Shown piece after piece: positions 16,775 to 24,902 of a stretch of 64,000 bases of DNA. The notes below the pieces were generated by a model, which had not been told where the DNA came from, did no database searches, and worked only from the letters and a program-made list of their open reading frames with translations. The stretch covers positions 1-64,000 of the forward strand of contig NZ_BMOO01000001.1 in the NCBI RefSeq assembly GCF_014647115.1, written 5' to 3'. The first letter of the stretch is position 1; every line of letters begins with the position of its first letter. The stretch is from Halarchaeum rubridurum. Lineage in GTDB: Archaea; Halobacteriota; Halobacteria; Halobacteriales; Halobacteriaceae. The translations under genes were made by a program, and so were the position numbers.

Positions 16775-16798
16775 GGGATAGGGTAGGGGGGGGTGGGG
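16775..16798 (+). other. G-quadruplex-capable G tract
   Basis: Four runs of three or more G (GGG-ATA-GGG-TA-GGGGGGGG-T-GGGG) lie between repeat copies 1 and 2. The interval 16554-17173 contains no gene; it holds these repeats, the G tract and T/C-rich GTTCGTC-type microrepeats. Confidence 0.5.
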
Positions 16799-16832
16799 TG
16801 AATCACTGGGGCGTCGTATCCGGGGACGAACA

Positions 16833-16864
16833 CCCCCTCCCCCCACCCCGTTCTGCAAATGTTC
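16833..16864 (-). repeat. ORB-like repeat, copy 2
   Basis: On the minus strand GAACATTTGCAGAACGGGG is followed by TGGGGGG and AGGGGG. It is the same orientation as copy 1, about 100 bp away, and longer by a five-base insertion in the G tract. Confidence 0.5.
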
Positions 16865-17099
16865 TGCGGTGAGAGCGGGAGTCCGTCGAAGGTCGGTAAC
16901 GACCGCTCGGCGGTGGTGCGCCTCCACCCGTCACCACCAGTCTTCGCTCGCCGTCGCCACCTGTTACGACTCGCCGTCGCTCACTGCTGTTCGCCACGCG
17001 CAGCTGTTCGTCGCTACACATCGCTGTTCGTCGTCACGTACCACTGTTCGTCACTATTCGTCGGTTTCGCGACACACCTCTCAGAAACACCGGCCCCGC

Positions 17100-17159
17100 G
17101 ACGCGTCACTCCATCACGGCGGTTACTCTTCCACAGACGCGTCACTCCACCACGGCGGT
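17100..17159. repeat. 24-bp direct repeat beside the orc1 remnant
   Basis: The unit GACGCGTCACTCCAYCACGG, extended to CGGT, occurs at 17100-17123 and 17136-17159 with one mismatch. A partial CGTCACTCC follows at 17172. The pair lies between the ORB-like repeats, just downstream of the remnant's stop. Confidence 0.6.
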
Positions 17160-17173
17160 CACCCTCCCGTCCG

Positions 17174-17452
17174 TCACTCCTCCGCGCCGAGGACGGAGGT
17201 GACGATGGCGGGCCCGACGTCGAGTTCGTACTCGTAGTACTGGCCGCCGCCGCGGCCGTGGTTACGGTCGTACTGCGCCAGGAAGCCGAGCATCGCCAGG
17301 TCGATCAGGTGGTCGTGGACGGAGCGGACTGAGCGGGTCCGCGCCGTTCTCCGCGCAGACGCGCTCGTACATCCCGTAGGCCTCCTTCGCGCGGACGGGG
17401 GTCTGCTCCTCGATGGCGAGGTTCGTGACCGCGAGGAAGGTGTCTTTCCAAT
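17174..17452 (-). pseudogene. frameshifted C-terminal remnant of an Orc1/Cdc6 replication initiator
   Basis: Two minus-strand frames together spell the winged-helix end of Orc1/Cdc6: KDTFLAVTNLAIEEQTPVRA, then KEAYGMYERVCAENGADPLS in the first frame, and RSVHDHLIDLAMLGFLAQYD, then RNHGRGGGQYYEYELDVGPA in the second. They join at a frameshift near 17330, where removing one C (or restoring two bases) gives the canonical DPLS-RSV junction. The AAA+ ATPase domain is missing, and the sequence ahead of KDTF is degenerate, although the first frame runs on to an ATG at 17510. It lies between inverted ORB-like repeats, as an initiator normally does beside its origin. The rest of the interval to purF holds repeat copy 3 only. 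Confidence 0.75.
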
Positions 17453-17656
17453 GATTCTGCTGTTTCCCGTGATTCTCGTGTTTCGTGTGCTCTCCGTGCT
17501 CCGCGTCCACTCGTTCGCGGTGTACGGGAAGTGGCGTGCGGGAGAGCTACGTCGCACGCAGCGGCCCCGACGACGTGCGTGGCGGGCAACCGTCGATGGA
17601 GGGCTAGGGGTGGCGACCGAGATGGGAGTCGGGCCCGGTCCCACACGCCGATGCTC

Positions 17657-17682
17657 GAACATTTGCAGAACGGGGGGAGGGG
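17657..17682 (+). repeat. ORB-like repeat, copy 3 (inverted relative to copies 1 and 2)
   Basis: On the plus strand GAACATTTGCAGAACGGGG is followed by GGAGGGG. The G tract points away from the orc1 remnant, as it does in copies 1 and 2 on the other side, so the three boxes form inverted arms about 800 bp apart. Confidence 0.5.
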
Positions 17683-17733
17683 ATGGAGAACGGACTCGGA
17701 TGTGAGACGAACGGTGGTGGAAGAACGAGGGCG

Positions 17734-19209
17734 TCAGTCGTCGGCGGGGACGTCGGAACCGACGGTGGGGCGCTCGACGTCCCGGTCGGTGGTCTCGCCG
17801 TCGATGTCGTAGGGGTACTCGCCCGTCACGCAACCGAGACAGAGGTCGGCGCGCGAGCGGCCGAGCGCTTCCGTGACGGCGTCGACGGAGAGGTAGGAGA
17901 GGCTGTCCGCACCGATCTGCTCGGCGATCTCGTCGGCGGACTGTTCGGCGGCGATGAGTTCGTCACGGGTCGCCATGTCGATGCCCATGTAGCAGGGCGC
18001 GACGATGGCGGGCGCGCCGATTCGGATGTGGACCTCCTCCGCGCCGGCGTCGCGGACGAGCTGGACGAGCTGGTTCGAGGTCGTCCCGCGGACGATGCTG
18101 TCGTCGATGATGGTGACGGACTTCCCCTCGACGGTCGAGCGGATGGGGTTGAGCTTCAGGCGGACGGCGCGCTCGCGGGCCTCCTGCGTCGGCATGATGA
18201 ACGTCCGGCCGACGTAGCGGTTCTTCATCAGCCCCTCCGCGAACTCGACGCCTTCCCCGTCGCCCTCCTGTGAGGCGTCGGCGTAGCCGGAGGCGAACGC
18301 CCGCCCGGAGTCCGGGACGGGCATCACGACGTCGCTCTCCACGCTCGACTCCTCCCAGAGCTTTCGGCCCAGTTCGCGGCGGACCTCGTAGACGAGTTCG
18401 CCGTCGATGGTGGAGTCCGGGCGCGCGAAGTAGACGTGTTCGAAGAAACAGTGGGCGGTGTTGTCGCGTTCGACGAGCTGGTAGGAGTCGAAGCCGCTTC
18501 CGTCCTCGTGGAGCACGACGAGCTCGCCGGGGCGGACGTCGCGGACGAGCTCGCCACCGAGTGTGTCGATGGCGGCGGACTCGGAGGCGAGGACGTAGCC
18601 GTCGTCGATTCTGCCGATGCAGAGCGGCCGGTTCCCCTCCGGGTCCCGGACGCCGAGGATGGTGTCGTCGTGGCTGATCGTGAGCGCGTAGGAGCCGTGG
18701 ATGCGGTTCATCGTCCGTTTGACGGCGCGCACGAGGTCCTCCTCTAAGAGGTTGCGCGCGAGGTCGTGCGCGATGACCTCGGTGTCGCCGTCGCTCGTGA
18801 ACGCGTGGCCCGAATCCGCGAGTTCGTCGCGGACGCTCGCGGCGTTGACGAGGTTGCCGTTGTGGCTCAGCCCGAGCGCACCGCCCTTGAAGGAGACCGT
18901 GAAGGGCTGCGCGCACGACTTGTCGACGCTCCCCGCGGTGGGGTAGCGGACGTGACCGATGGCCGCGCTGCCCTGGAGCGCCTCGATGTCGTCCTCGTCG
19001 AACGCGTCGCCGACGAGGCCCATCTCGACGTGGTCGTGCTGTTGGAACCCGTCGTGAGTGACGATTCCGGCCGACTCCTGTCCCCGGTGCTGGAGCGCGT
19101 ACAGCGCGTAGTACGTCGGGAGCGCGGCCGAGCGCTCGTCGAGGGAGATACCGACCACGCCGCACTTCTCCCGCGGTCCGCTCTCGACCGTCTCGTCCCG
19201 CCCTGTCAT
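17734..19209 (-). CDS. purF: amidophosphoribosyltransferase
   Basis: PurF makes 5-phosphoribosylamine from PRPP and glutamine, the first step of purine synthesis. The 491-residue protein has a short propeptide (MTGRDETVESGPREK) before Cys16, the expected N-terminal nucleophile (CGVVGIS). It continues with YALQHRGQESAGI, GLSHNGNLVN and the PRPP loop VTIIDDSIVRGTTS. Cys in HCFFEHVYFARPDS, CYMGID and CLGCVTGEYP match the ligands of the 4Fe-4S cluster of the Bacillus-type enzyme. An inverted repeat lies about 55 bp upstream. The gene is single. Confidence 0.97.
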   Translation of the reverse strand: MTGRDETVESGPREKCGVVGISLDERSAALPTYYALYALQHRGQESAGIVTHDGFQQHDHVEMGLVGDAFDEDDIEALQGSAAIGHVRYPTAGSVDKSCAQPFTVSFKGGALGLSHNGNLVNAASVRDELADSGHAFTSDGDTEVIAHDLARNLLEEDLVRAVKRTMNRIHGSYALTISHDDTILGVRDPEGNRPLCIGRIDDGYVLASESAAIDTLGGELVRDVRPGELVVLHEDGSGFDSYQLVERDNTAHCFFEHVYFARPDSTIDGELVYEVRRELGRKLWEESSVESDVVMPVPDSGRAFASGYADASQEGDGEGVEFAEGLMKNRYVGRTFIMPTQEARERAVRLKLNPIRSTVEGKSVTIIDDSIVRGTTSNQLVQLVRDAGAEEVHIRIGAPAIVAPCYMGIDMATRDELIAAEQSADEIAEQIGADSLSYLSVDAVTEALGRSRADLCLGCVTGEYPYDIDGETTDRDVERPTVGSDVPADD

Positions 19210-19261
19210 GGTCTCTCCTGCGTTCGCATCACGTAAAACACCCGTGGTTGTGAACCGAATC

Positions 19262-19274
19262 GCCGATAATCGGC
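19262..19274 (-). promoter_or_regulatory. inverted repeat upstream of purF
   Basis: GCCGAT-A-ATCGGC is a 6-1-6 palindrome 53-65 bp ahead of the purF start, in the divergent... spacer between purF and the MBL gene end. It could bind a regulator of purine synthesis; no protein is assigned. Confidence 0.35.
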
Positions 19275-19378
19275 TCGATGTATACACGTTCGTGCCCACA
19301 CATGGCGGAGGGTCCATCGGCGACCGAAGCGCGGCGCCCGGACCCGCGGCCCCGACTCGCGGCCCGCACCCGCGGTTC

Positions 19379-20395
19379 TCAGCGGCGTTCGCCGTCGGCC
19401 CCCTCCGTCAGCGGCCAGCGCTCGTCCGACCGCCCGGCGAGACGCGCCGCGATGCCGTCCGCGAGGCGGTATCGCCGGTCGGCGTCTCGGTGCACGACGC
19501 CCGCCTCGGCGAGGTGACGGAGGTGTGCGTCGGCCTCCCCGGGACCGTGGAGGATGTGGACGCCGTGGAGGTCGCCGAAGAGGTCGGCGCTCACCGCCCA
19601 CGTGTCGGGTTCGTCGAGCCGGCGCACGGCGTCGAGGACGCGCCAGGCGCGGTGCTCGTGGTGGGTGATTATCTCCCGAGCCCGCCCGGTCGGGTCGTCG
19701 ATCCGGTCGCGGTGGCCCGGCCACGCGACGTCGTAGTCCGCGGCCGCGACCCGTTCGAGACCCGCGACGTAGTCCCGCAGCGGGTGTTCGACGCGGACGT
19801 CCGCGCCGCCGACGTTCGGCGTGTACTCGGGGAGGAGCGCGTCGCCCGTGAACGCCGCGTGCGCGCCGTCGTCGTCGAACTCGAAGAGACAGAGGCCGGC
19901 CGCGTGACCGGAGACGTGGACGGCGCGAAGCGTGTCGGTCCCGATGTCGAACGTCGCGCCGTCGGAGAAGGGCGTCACGTCCGCGAACGCCTCGAAGGCC
20001 TCGGGGCCGTGGAAGTTCGCACGGAGCTCGTCGCGCTTCGCGTCCGGGATGCCCCACTCCTCGAAGCGCCGGTGTTGCGTCGCGCGCATCGCGTCCCAGG
20101 CCGCCTCGTCGCCGGCGACGAGGGGCGCGTCGGCCTCGTGGACGTGGACGGTCGCGCCGCCCGCCGCTTGCACGACGCCCGCGAGCCCGATGTGGTCGGG
20201 GTGCCAGTGCGTCAGGAGGACCGTATCGACGTCCGCGAACGAGAGATCGTGGGCCGCGAGCGCCGCGCGCAGGTCCTCGCGCGTCGACGCCGTCGGGTCG
20301 CCCACGTCGACGAGCGCCGTCTCCGACCCCTCATCGAGGAGGTAGACGTCGTTTCGGCCCTCGAAGACGGTGTTGTCCAAGGGGATACGTTCCAC
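19379..20395 (-). CDS. MBL-fold metallo-hydrolase
   Basis: The 338-residue protein has the metallo-beta-lactamase core: ALVDVGDP, the zinc motif LLTHWHPDHIG (about residue 61), VHVSGHAAGLCLFE and AFTGDALLPE, with a later DYDVAWPGHRD His. A C-terminal domain of about 90 residues (VLDAVRRLDEPDTWAVSADL...HLRHLAEAGVVHRDADRRYR) looks like a winged helix, the arrangement seen in LACTB2/ glyoxalase II-related hydrolases. Substrate is unknown. Confidence 0.9.
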   Translation of the reverse strand: MERIPLDNTVFEGRNDVYLLDEGSETALVDVGDPTASTREDLRAALAAHDLSFADVDTVLLTHWHPDHIGLAGVVQAAGGATVHVHEADAPLVAGDEAAWDAMRATQHRRFEEWGIPDAKRDELRANFHGPEAFEAFADVTPFSDGATFDIGTDTLRAVHVSGHAAGLCLFEFDDDGAHAAFTGDALLPEYTPNVGGADVRVEHPLRDYVAGLERVAAADYDVAWPGHRDRIDDPTGRAREIITHHEHRAWRVLDAVRRLDEPDTWAVSADLFGDLHGVHILHGPGEADAHLRHLAEAGVVHRDADRRYRLADGIAARLAGRSDERWPLTEGADGERR

Positions 20396-20553
20396 GGTGT
20401 CTGGTACCTTCTCGCACGCCGTTCCGGCGTAGCTCTTTCGGTTGGCCGACGGGGGGGAGAGGAAGAGAGAACGCGACCACTCGATGGCGGAAAGAGCGAC
20501 GAAAACGCGAGAGAGCTGTCGCTACGCGGCGTGAGAACGAAAGAGAGAAGCGC

Positions 20554-20727
20554 TTATTCGCCCTGCTTCGACTGCCACTCGTAGCTCCGGCGCTTCGAGG
20601 ACTTGCCGAAGCCACAGCTCGAACAGACCTTCTTCCGCGAGTGGTACGACTTCTCGCCACAGCGGCGGCACTTGACGTGCGTCGTCTTGTTCTTCTTCCC
20701 CTGGCTCGGCGTACCGGCTCCAGTCAT
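20554..20727 (-). CDS. rpl37e: 50S ribosomal protein L37e
   Basis: The 57-residue basic protein carries the L37e zinc ribbon: [25 protein letters not shown], with cysteines spaced C-x2-C and C-x2-C, followed by [10 protein letters not shown]. It was found by reading the strand directly because it is short. It overlaps the stop of the upstream Lsm gene by four bases; the lsm-L37e pair is widespread in archaea and forms one transcript. Confidence 0.97.
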   Translation of the reverse strand: MTGAGTPSQGKKNKTTHVKCRRCGEKSYHSRKKVCSSCGFGKSSKRRSYEWQSKQGE

Positions 20728-20918
20728 GGGTTGATCGTTACGACGTTGTCGCCGCGTATAACGATTGTGTCTTCACCCGCGTCGGTGTTCTCCAGAACGA
20801 GGTTCATGTGCTGGTCGTACCCGGTGAGGACGCCGGTGTGCTCCCCGCCGTCTTTGAGTACCACGGTCACGGTCTCTTCGAGGGAAGCCTCGAGGACGTC
20901 CAGCGGTCGGCCGCTCAT
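20724..20918 (-). CDS. lsm: archaeal Sm-like protein (Lsm)
   Basis: Lsm proteins form heptameric rings that bind U-rich RNA. At 64 residues it is a very short single Sm fold: Sm1 [39 protein letters not shown] and Sm2 [13 protein letters not shown] with the RG-N motif. It is coupled to L37e through an ATGA overlap. Haloarchaeal Lsm deletion affects RNA metabolism broadly. Confidence 0.96.
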   Translation of the reverse strand: MSGRPLDVLEASLEETVTVVLKDGGEHTGVLTGYDQHMNLVLENTDAGEDTIVIRGDNVVTINP

Positions 20919-21019
20919 ACAACATCGGGTGCCCGTCGCACGCTTAAACGTACCGACTCATCCGGCGCGCGAAACGCGGACGTGCGACGCAGGTGTGAGG
21001 CCGGGACACCGAACCGGCC

Positions 21020-22081
21020 TCAGAACTCCACGGCGAACGACTCGCGGCCGGCCGCCTCGACGGCGAACGCCGCGAGGAGGTCCGCAGCGGCGTCCAGGTC
21101 GTCCGTGTCGACGACCTCCGCGGGCGTGTGCATGTAGCGGTTCGGGAGGCCGAGGTTGAGCGACGGGACGCCGCTGCGCGAGGTGTAGAACGCGTCCGCG
21201 TCCGTCCCGGTGCGGATGCCCGTGGCCTGCAACTGGACGTCGATGCCCACGTCCGCCGCGGCGTCGCGGACCGCCTCGACGACCGCGGCGTGGTTCGTCG
21301 ACCCGCGCGCGACGACGGGGCCGTCGCCGAGCGCGACCTCGTTGTGCTTGTTCCCGGGGAACTCGGGGTGGTCGGAGGCGTGGGTGACGTCCACCGCCAC
21401 GGCCGCGTCCGGGTCGAGGTCGTAGCCGACCATCTTCGCCCCGGAGAGCCCGACCTCCTCCTGGACCGTCGAGACGGCGTAGACGGTCGACTCGGCACCC
21501 CGCTCGGCGGCGCGTCGGAGTGTCTCCGCGGCGACCCAAATCCCGACGCGGTTGTCGAGGCCGCGGCCGGTGAGCAACGACCCGCGGAGCGGGGCGGGCG
21601 ACTGAGCGACCGTCACCGGGTCGCCGACGCTCACGAGGTCGCGCGCGTCCTCCTCGTCGTCGGCACCGACGTCGAGGGTCATCTCCTCGATGTCGTCGTA
21701 CTCCGCGTCGTCCCGGTCGCGGACGTGAATCGCGGCTTGTCCTATCACGCCGTTCACGGGGCCGTCGTCGGTGTGGACGTGCACCTGTCGGGCCTTCGAG
21801 ACGGACTTGTCGGTGCCGCCGACGGGCGCGAGGTGGAGGTAGCCCTCCGAGTTGATGGCGGTAACGACGAAACCGATCTCGTCCGCGTGGCCGCCGACGG
21901 CTATCTCGGGGCCTGAACCGCCGTCGTAGACCGCGACCGCGTTCCCGTAGTCGTCGGTGTGGACGTCGTCCGCGAAGCGCTCGACGTACTCGATCCAGAC
22001 GCGTTGGGCGGGCGTCTCGAAGCCCGAGGGGCTCGCCGTGGCGAGCAGGTCGGTGAGGAACTCCCGCTGGTCGTCGTCCAT
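21020..22081 (-). CDS. M42 family metallopeptidase (tetrahedral aminopeptidase-like)
   Basis: M42 enzymes are dinuclear-metal aminopeptidases that form large tetrahedral complexes and trim peptides from the proteasome. The 353-residue protein shows IAVGGHADEIGFVV (metal His/Asp), GRGLDNRVG (bridging Asp), STVQEEVGLSG (catalytic Glu pair), AVDVTHASDHPE and YMHTPAEVVD (last metal His). The ATG at 22081 is chosen because homology starts at FLTDLLATASPSGFE; upstream residues are Arg/Gly-rich. Confidence 0.94.
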   Translation of the reverse strand: MDDDQREFLTDLLATASPSGFETPAQRVWIEYVERFADDVHTDDYGNAVAVYDGGSGPEIAVGGHADEIGFVVTAINSEGYLHLAPVGGTDKSVSKARQVHVHTDDGPVNGVIGQAAIHVRDRDDAEYDDIEEMTLDVGADDEEDARDLVSVGDPVTVAQSPAPLRGSLLTGRGLDNRVGIWVAAETLRRAAERGAESTVYAVSTVQEEVGLSGAKMVGYDLDPDAAVAVDVTHASDHPEFPGNKHNEVALGDGPVVARGSTNHAAVVEAVRDAAADVGIDVQLQATGIRTGTDADAFYTSRSGVPSLNLGLPNRYMHTPAEVVDTDDLDAAADLLAAFAVEAAGRESFAVEF

Positions 22082-22209
22082 ACCGGTCGGCCGACCGGCG
22101 CGAGGAAGAAGCCACCGGAACCCGGCCGCGGTGCCGCTTCGTCGCCGGCCCACGCCGCGGAGACGGCCGCGGTCGCAACCCACTTGCGCCTCCGCGACGA
22201 GGATGGACC

Positions 22210-22479
22210 ATGGGCATCATCGAGTTCCACGTGCACGACGGCTTCTCCTTCGAGGCCGACTTCGGCGACGAATCGGGCGACGACGTCGGTATCGCGCCGG
22301 CCGACGAGGAGCGCGCCGAGACGGCGGCCGACACGTTCGGCGACGCCGACGCCGACACGGGATGCGGTTGCAGCAAGGCGAAGGCGCTCGGCCTCCTCGT
22401 CGTCCTCGGATTCCTCGTCGTCACCGGCCTCGTCGTCAAGCGCACGCTCGGCGACGACGACGCGGACGCCGAGGTCTGA
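22210..22479 (+). CDS. single-span membrane protein, function unknown
   Basis: The 89-residue acidic protein has a soluble N-terminal part (MGIIEFHVHDGFSFEADFGD), a GCGC cysteine cluster around residue 51, and one transmembrane helix (KALGLLVVLGFLVVTGLVV, about residues 57-75) followed by an acidic tail. No family is recognised. It is divergent from the M42 peptidase and followed 73 bp later by a zincin gene. Confidence 0.65.
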   Translation: MGIIEFHVHDGFSFEADFGDESGDDVGIAPADEERAETAADTFGDADADTGCGCSKAKALGLLVVLGFLVVTGLVVKRTLGDDDADAEV

Positions 22480-22552
22480 GGCCGTGACGCGGGCCTGACG
22501 ACGCGCGTCGGGTGAGGACAAGGCCTATCCCGACACGGCACCGATTTCGGAT

Positions 22553-23503
22553 ATGACGCTTCTCGACAGCGCCCGTGCGGTCGCGGGTGCGTCCGGCGAC
22601 GACGCCGTCGACTGGGCGGCGGTCGCCGACGCGGCGAAGGGCGCGACCGACCCCGGCGCGCTCGACCTCGCGCCCGCCGACCGCGAGGGGTACGCGAGCG
22701 ACGTGCGGGCGGCGCGCGCGCGCATCCGGCACGTCTCCGGGCTCGACTTCGACGTCCCGGAGACGGTGGACGTGCAGAACCGCCATCACTGGATCGACGC
22801 GAACGTCGAGACGTTCCGCCGGGCGTTCGCGCCGCTCGAACGCGAGGCGACCTTCCCGGGCGTCGCGCGCACGCTCAACACCGCGACGACCGCCGGGACG
22901 CTCTCCTTCGTCGCCAGCCGCGTGCTCGGGCAGTACGACCCGCTCTTGCTCGCGGAGAGCGACGACCATCGGCTCTACTTCGTCCACCCGAACATCGTCG
23001 GCGCGGCGAGACAGATGGACGTCGCCGTCCCCCGCTTCCGGCGCTGGATCGCCTTCCACGAGGTGACGCACGCCGCGGAGTTCGGGGCCGCGCCGTGGCT
23101 CGGCGACCACCTCGAAACGCGCCTGCGCGAGGGCGTCGAGGGGCTCTCCGAGGCCGAACTCCACGCGGACGCCTTCAGCGAGCTCGTGACGACGATGACC
23201 GCCGTCGAGGGGTACGCCGAACTCCTGATGGACCGGGCGTTCGACGACTCCTTCGACGACCTCCGGCGGAAGCTCGACGAGCGCCGCGAGGCCGAGGGAC
23301 CGCTCGGGGGCCTCCTCAAGCGCCTCCTCGGCTTCCACCTCAAACGCGAGCAGTACGAGCGCGGGAAGGCGTTCTTCGACGCCGTCGCGGACGCCCGCGA
23401 CGTCGAGACGGCCGGGCTCGTCTGGGAGTCCCCGGAGCACCTCCCGAGCGACGCCGAGCTCGACGAGCCGATGCGCTGGGTCGCCCGCGTCGCCGGGAAC
23501 TGA
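22553..23503 (+). CDS. zinc-dependent metalloprotease-like protein (DUF2342 family)
   Basis: The 316-residue protein has the zincin signature FHEVTHAAEFG (HExxH, about residue 165) with the downstream Glu/Asp-rich LSEAELHADAFSELVTTMTAVEGYAELLMDRAFD, typical of DUF2342, sometimes named coenzyme F420 biosynthesis-associated protein by genome context. It is mainly helical and has no signal peptide, so it is likely cytoplasmic. Biochemical activity of the family is unproven. Confidence 0.88.
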   Translation: MTLLDSARAVAGASGDDAVDWAAVADAAKGATDPGALDLAPADREGYASDVRAARARIRHVSGLDFDVPETVDVQNRHHWIDANVETFRRAFAPLEREATFPGVARTLNTATTAGTLSFVASRVLGQYDPLLLAESDDHRLYFVHPNIVGAARQMDVAVPRFRRWIAFHEVTHAAEFGAAPWLGDHLETRLREGVEGLSEAELHADAFSELVTTMTAVEGYAELLMDRAFDDSFDDLRRKLDERREAEGPLGGLLKRLLGFHLKREQYERGKAFFDAVADARDVETAGLVWESPEHLPSDAELDEPMRWVARVAGN

Positions 23504-23620
23504 GCCGCCCGCGTCGCCCGGAGCCGAAAACCGAGCGCGGTGAGTGTCGACGACCCGCCCGACCGGCGCGCGCCCCGGAGATACGAATACTCAAGTCCCG
23601 AACGCGTCTGACGTCCGCTC

Positions 23621-24865
23621 ATGGCGTCAGCGTCGCAGACACTACTCGTCGGCCTCATCGTCCTCCTCTGGGCCGCGCTCATCCTCTACGGCTCGTCCGT
23701 GCTGTGGTGGCTCGTCGAGGTCCTCGTGCTCCGCTCGTCCGTCCACGACCCCGAGGACGAGGCGTTCGCGCACGACCTCGACGAGGTGCAGGTGCGGATA
23801 CTCACCGTCGACGCGGCGGAGGTCGTGCAAGCGACGGTGAACAGCGTCCCGGACGCGGTCGACGACGTCCACGTTATCGCCGAAGCCCCCATCGACGTCG
23901 AGGGCGCGGCGGTCCACGTCGTCCCCGAGTCGTTCGACTGCGTGGCGACGAACAAGGGCCGGGCGATCGAGTGGGCGCGACGCGAGGTGCCCTGCGAGCG
24001 CGAGTACGTCTGCTACCTCGACGAGGATACGCTCGTCACGTCGTTCACGGGTCTCCCGGACGCCGACGTCGTGCAGTTCACGGAGAAGCCCATCTACACG
24101 GGGTCGCGGCTCACCTACGTCTGCGAGGTCTTCCGCGTCGGCTACCAGACGGAGCAGGTCGGCTTCGACAGCCTCCGCTACCCGCTCTACGCGTGGGGCG
24201 GCGGCATCGCCTTCCGCCACGAACTGGAGGACGCCGTGACGTGGGACGCCGCGACCGTCACCGAGGACACGAACTTCGTCTGGCGGGCCGCCGACCACGT
24301 CGACCTCGACTTCGCCGTCGTGGACGCGCGCTTTCGCAATCAGGCCCCGCCGTCGCTGAAGGCGATGGTCAAACAGCGCCGCCGGTGGCTCTCCGGGACG
24401 ATGCAGGACGACACGCTCCCCGCGACCTACGTCCCGCTCGCGTTCACGCGCGTCGTCGCGTGGGCGTTCAGCCCCCTCGTCCCCTTGCTCGTCGTCGCCG
24501 CGTACCTCGTGCCGGGGAGCGCGCCCGGCCTCCGGCTCTACGGGCTCGTCTCGACGGCCCTCCTCTGCGTCCTCTTCTGCTACACCGCGCTCGGCTGTCG
24601 CGCCTACGACAAACACCCGCTCGTCTGGCCGGTCTTCCTCCTCGCGACGCCGCTCGCCGTCGTCCTCCACGCCGTCGGCGCGTTCTGGGGCGTTATCGAC
24701 CCCGTCGAGACCTTCGAGGTGACGGAGAAGGTGACCCCGGAGACCATCGAGGACACCCACGAGACATTGGCGCGCGGCGACATCGCCGCGCACGACGGGA
24801 CGGGGCGGCTCGTCGCGGCGCACGCCGACCGCGAGGACGTCGGCTGGCAGCTCTTCGACGATTAG
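23621..24865 (+). CDS. membrane glycosyltransferase, family 2
   Basis: The 414-residue protein is a processive-type GT2: an N-terminal membrane helix (LLVGLIVLLWAALILYGSSVLWWLVEVLVL), a cytosolic GT-A domain with CYLDEDTLV (DxD, about residue 132), a second acidic motif in TVTEDTNFVWRA, and the acceptor motif KQRRRWLSG (QxxRW), then three or four transmembrane helices. The product may be a cell-surface polysaccharide or glycolipid. No partner glycosylation genes are adjacent. Confidence 0.9.
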   Translation: MASASQTLLVGLIVLLWAALILYGSSVLWWLVEVLVLRSSVHDPEDEAFAHDLDEVQVRILTVDAAEVVQATVNSVPDAVDDVHVIAEAPIDVEGAAVHVVPESFDCVATNKGRAIEWARREVPCEREYVCYLDEDTLVTSFTGLPDADVVQFTEKPIYTGSRLTYVCEVFRVGYQTEQVGFDSLRYPLYAWGGGIAFRHELEDAVTWDAATVTEDTNFVWRAADHVDLDFAVVDARFRNQAPPSLKAMVKQRRRWLSGTMQDDTLPATYVPLAFTRVVAWAFSPLVPLLVVAAYLVPGSAPGLRLYGLVSTALLCVLFCYTALGCRAYDKHPLVWPVFLLATPLAVVLHAVGAFWGVIDPVETFEVTEKVTPETIEDTHETLARGDIAAHDGTGRLVAAHADREDVGWQLFDD

Positions 24866-24902
24866 CGACAGCGTTTTTCGCCGGCCGCGACTACCACCGT
24901 GC

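Noticed and set aside
16859..17332. 157-codon frame on the plus strand across the ORB-like region
   Set aside because: It is antisense to the Orc1 remnant and its Arg/His/Ser-rich sequence has no domain.
17636..17646. Possible second attachment site matching the tRNA-Leu(GAG) 3' end near repeat copy 3
   Set aside because: Only about ten bases (CCGGTCCCAC) match, which is too short in a GC-rich genome to claim an att site.
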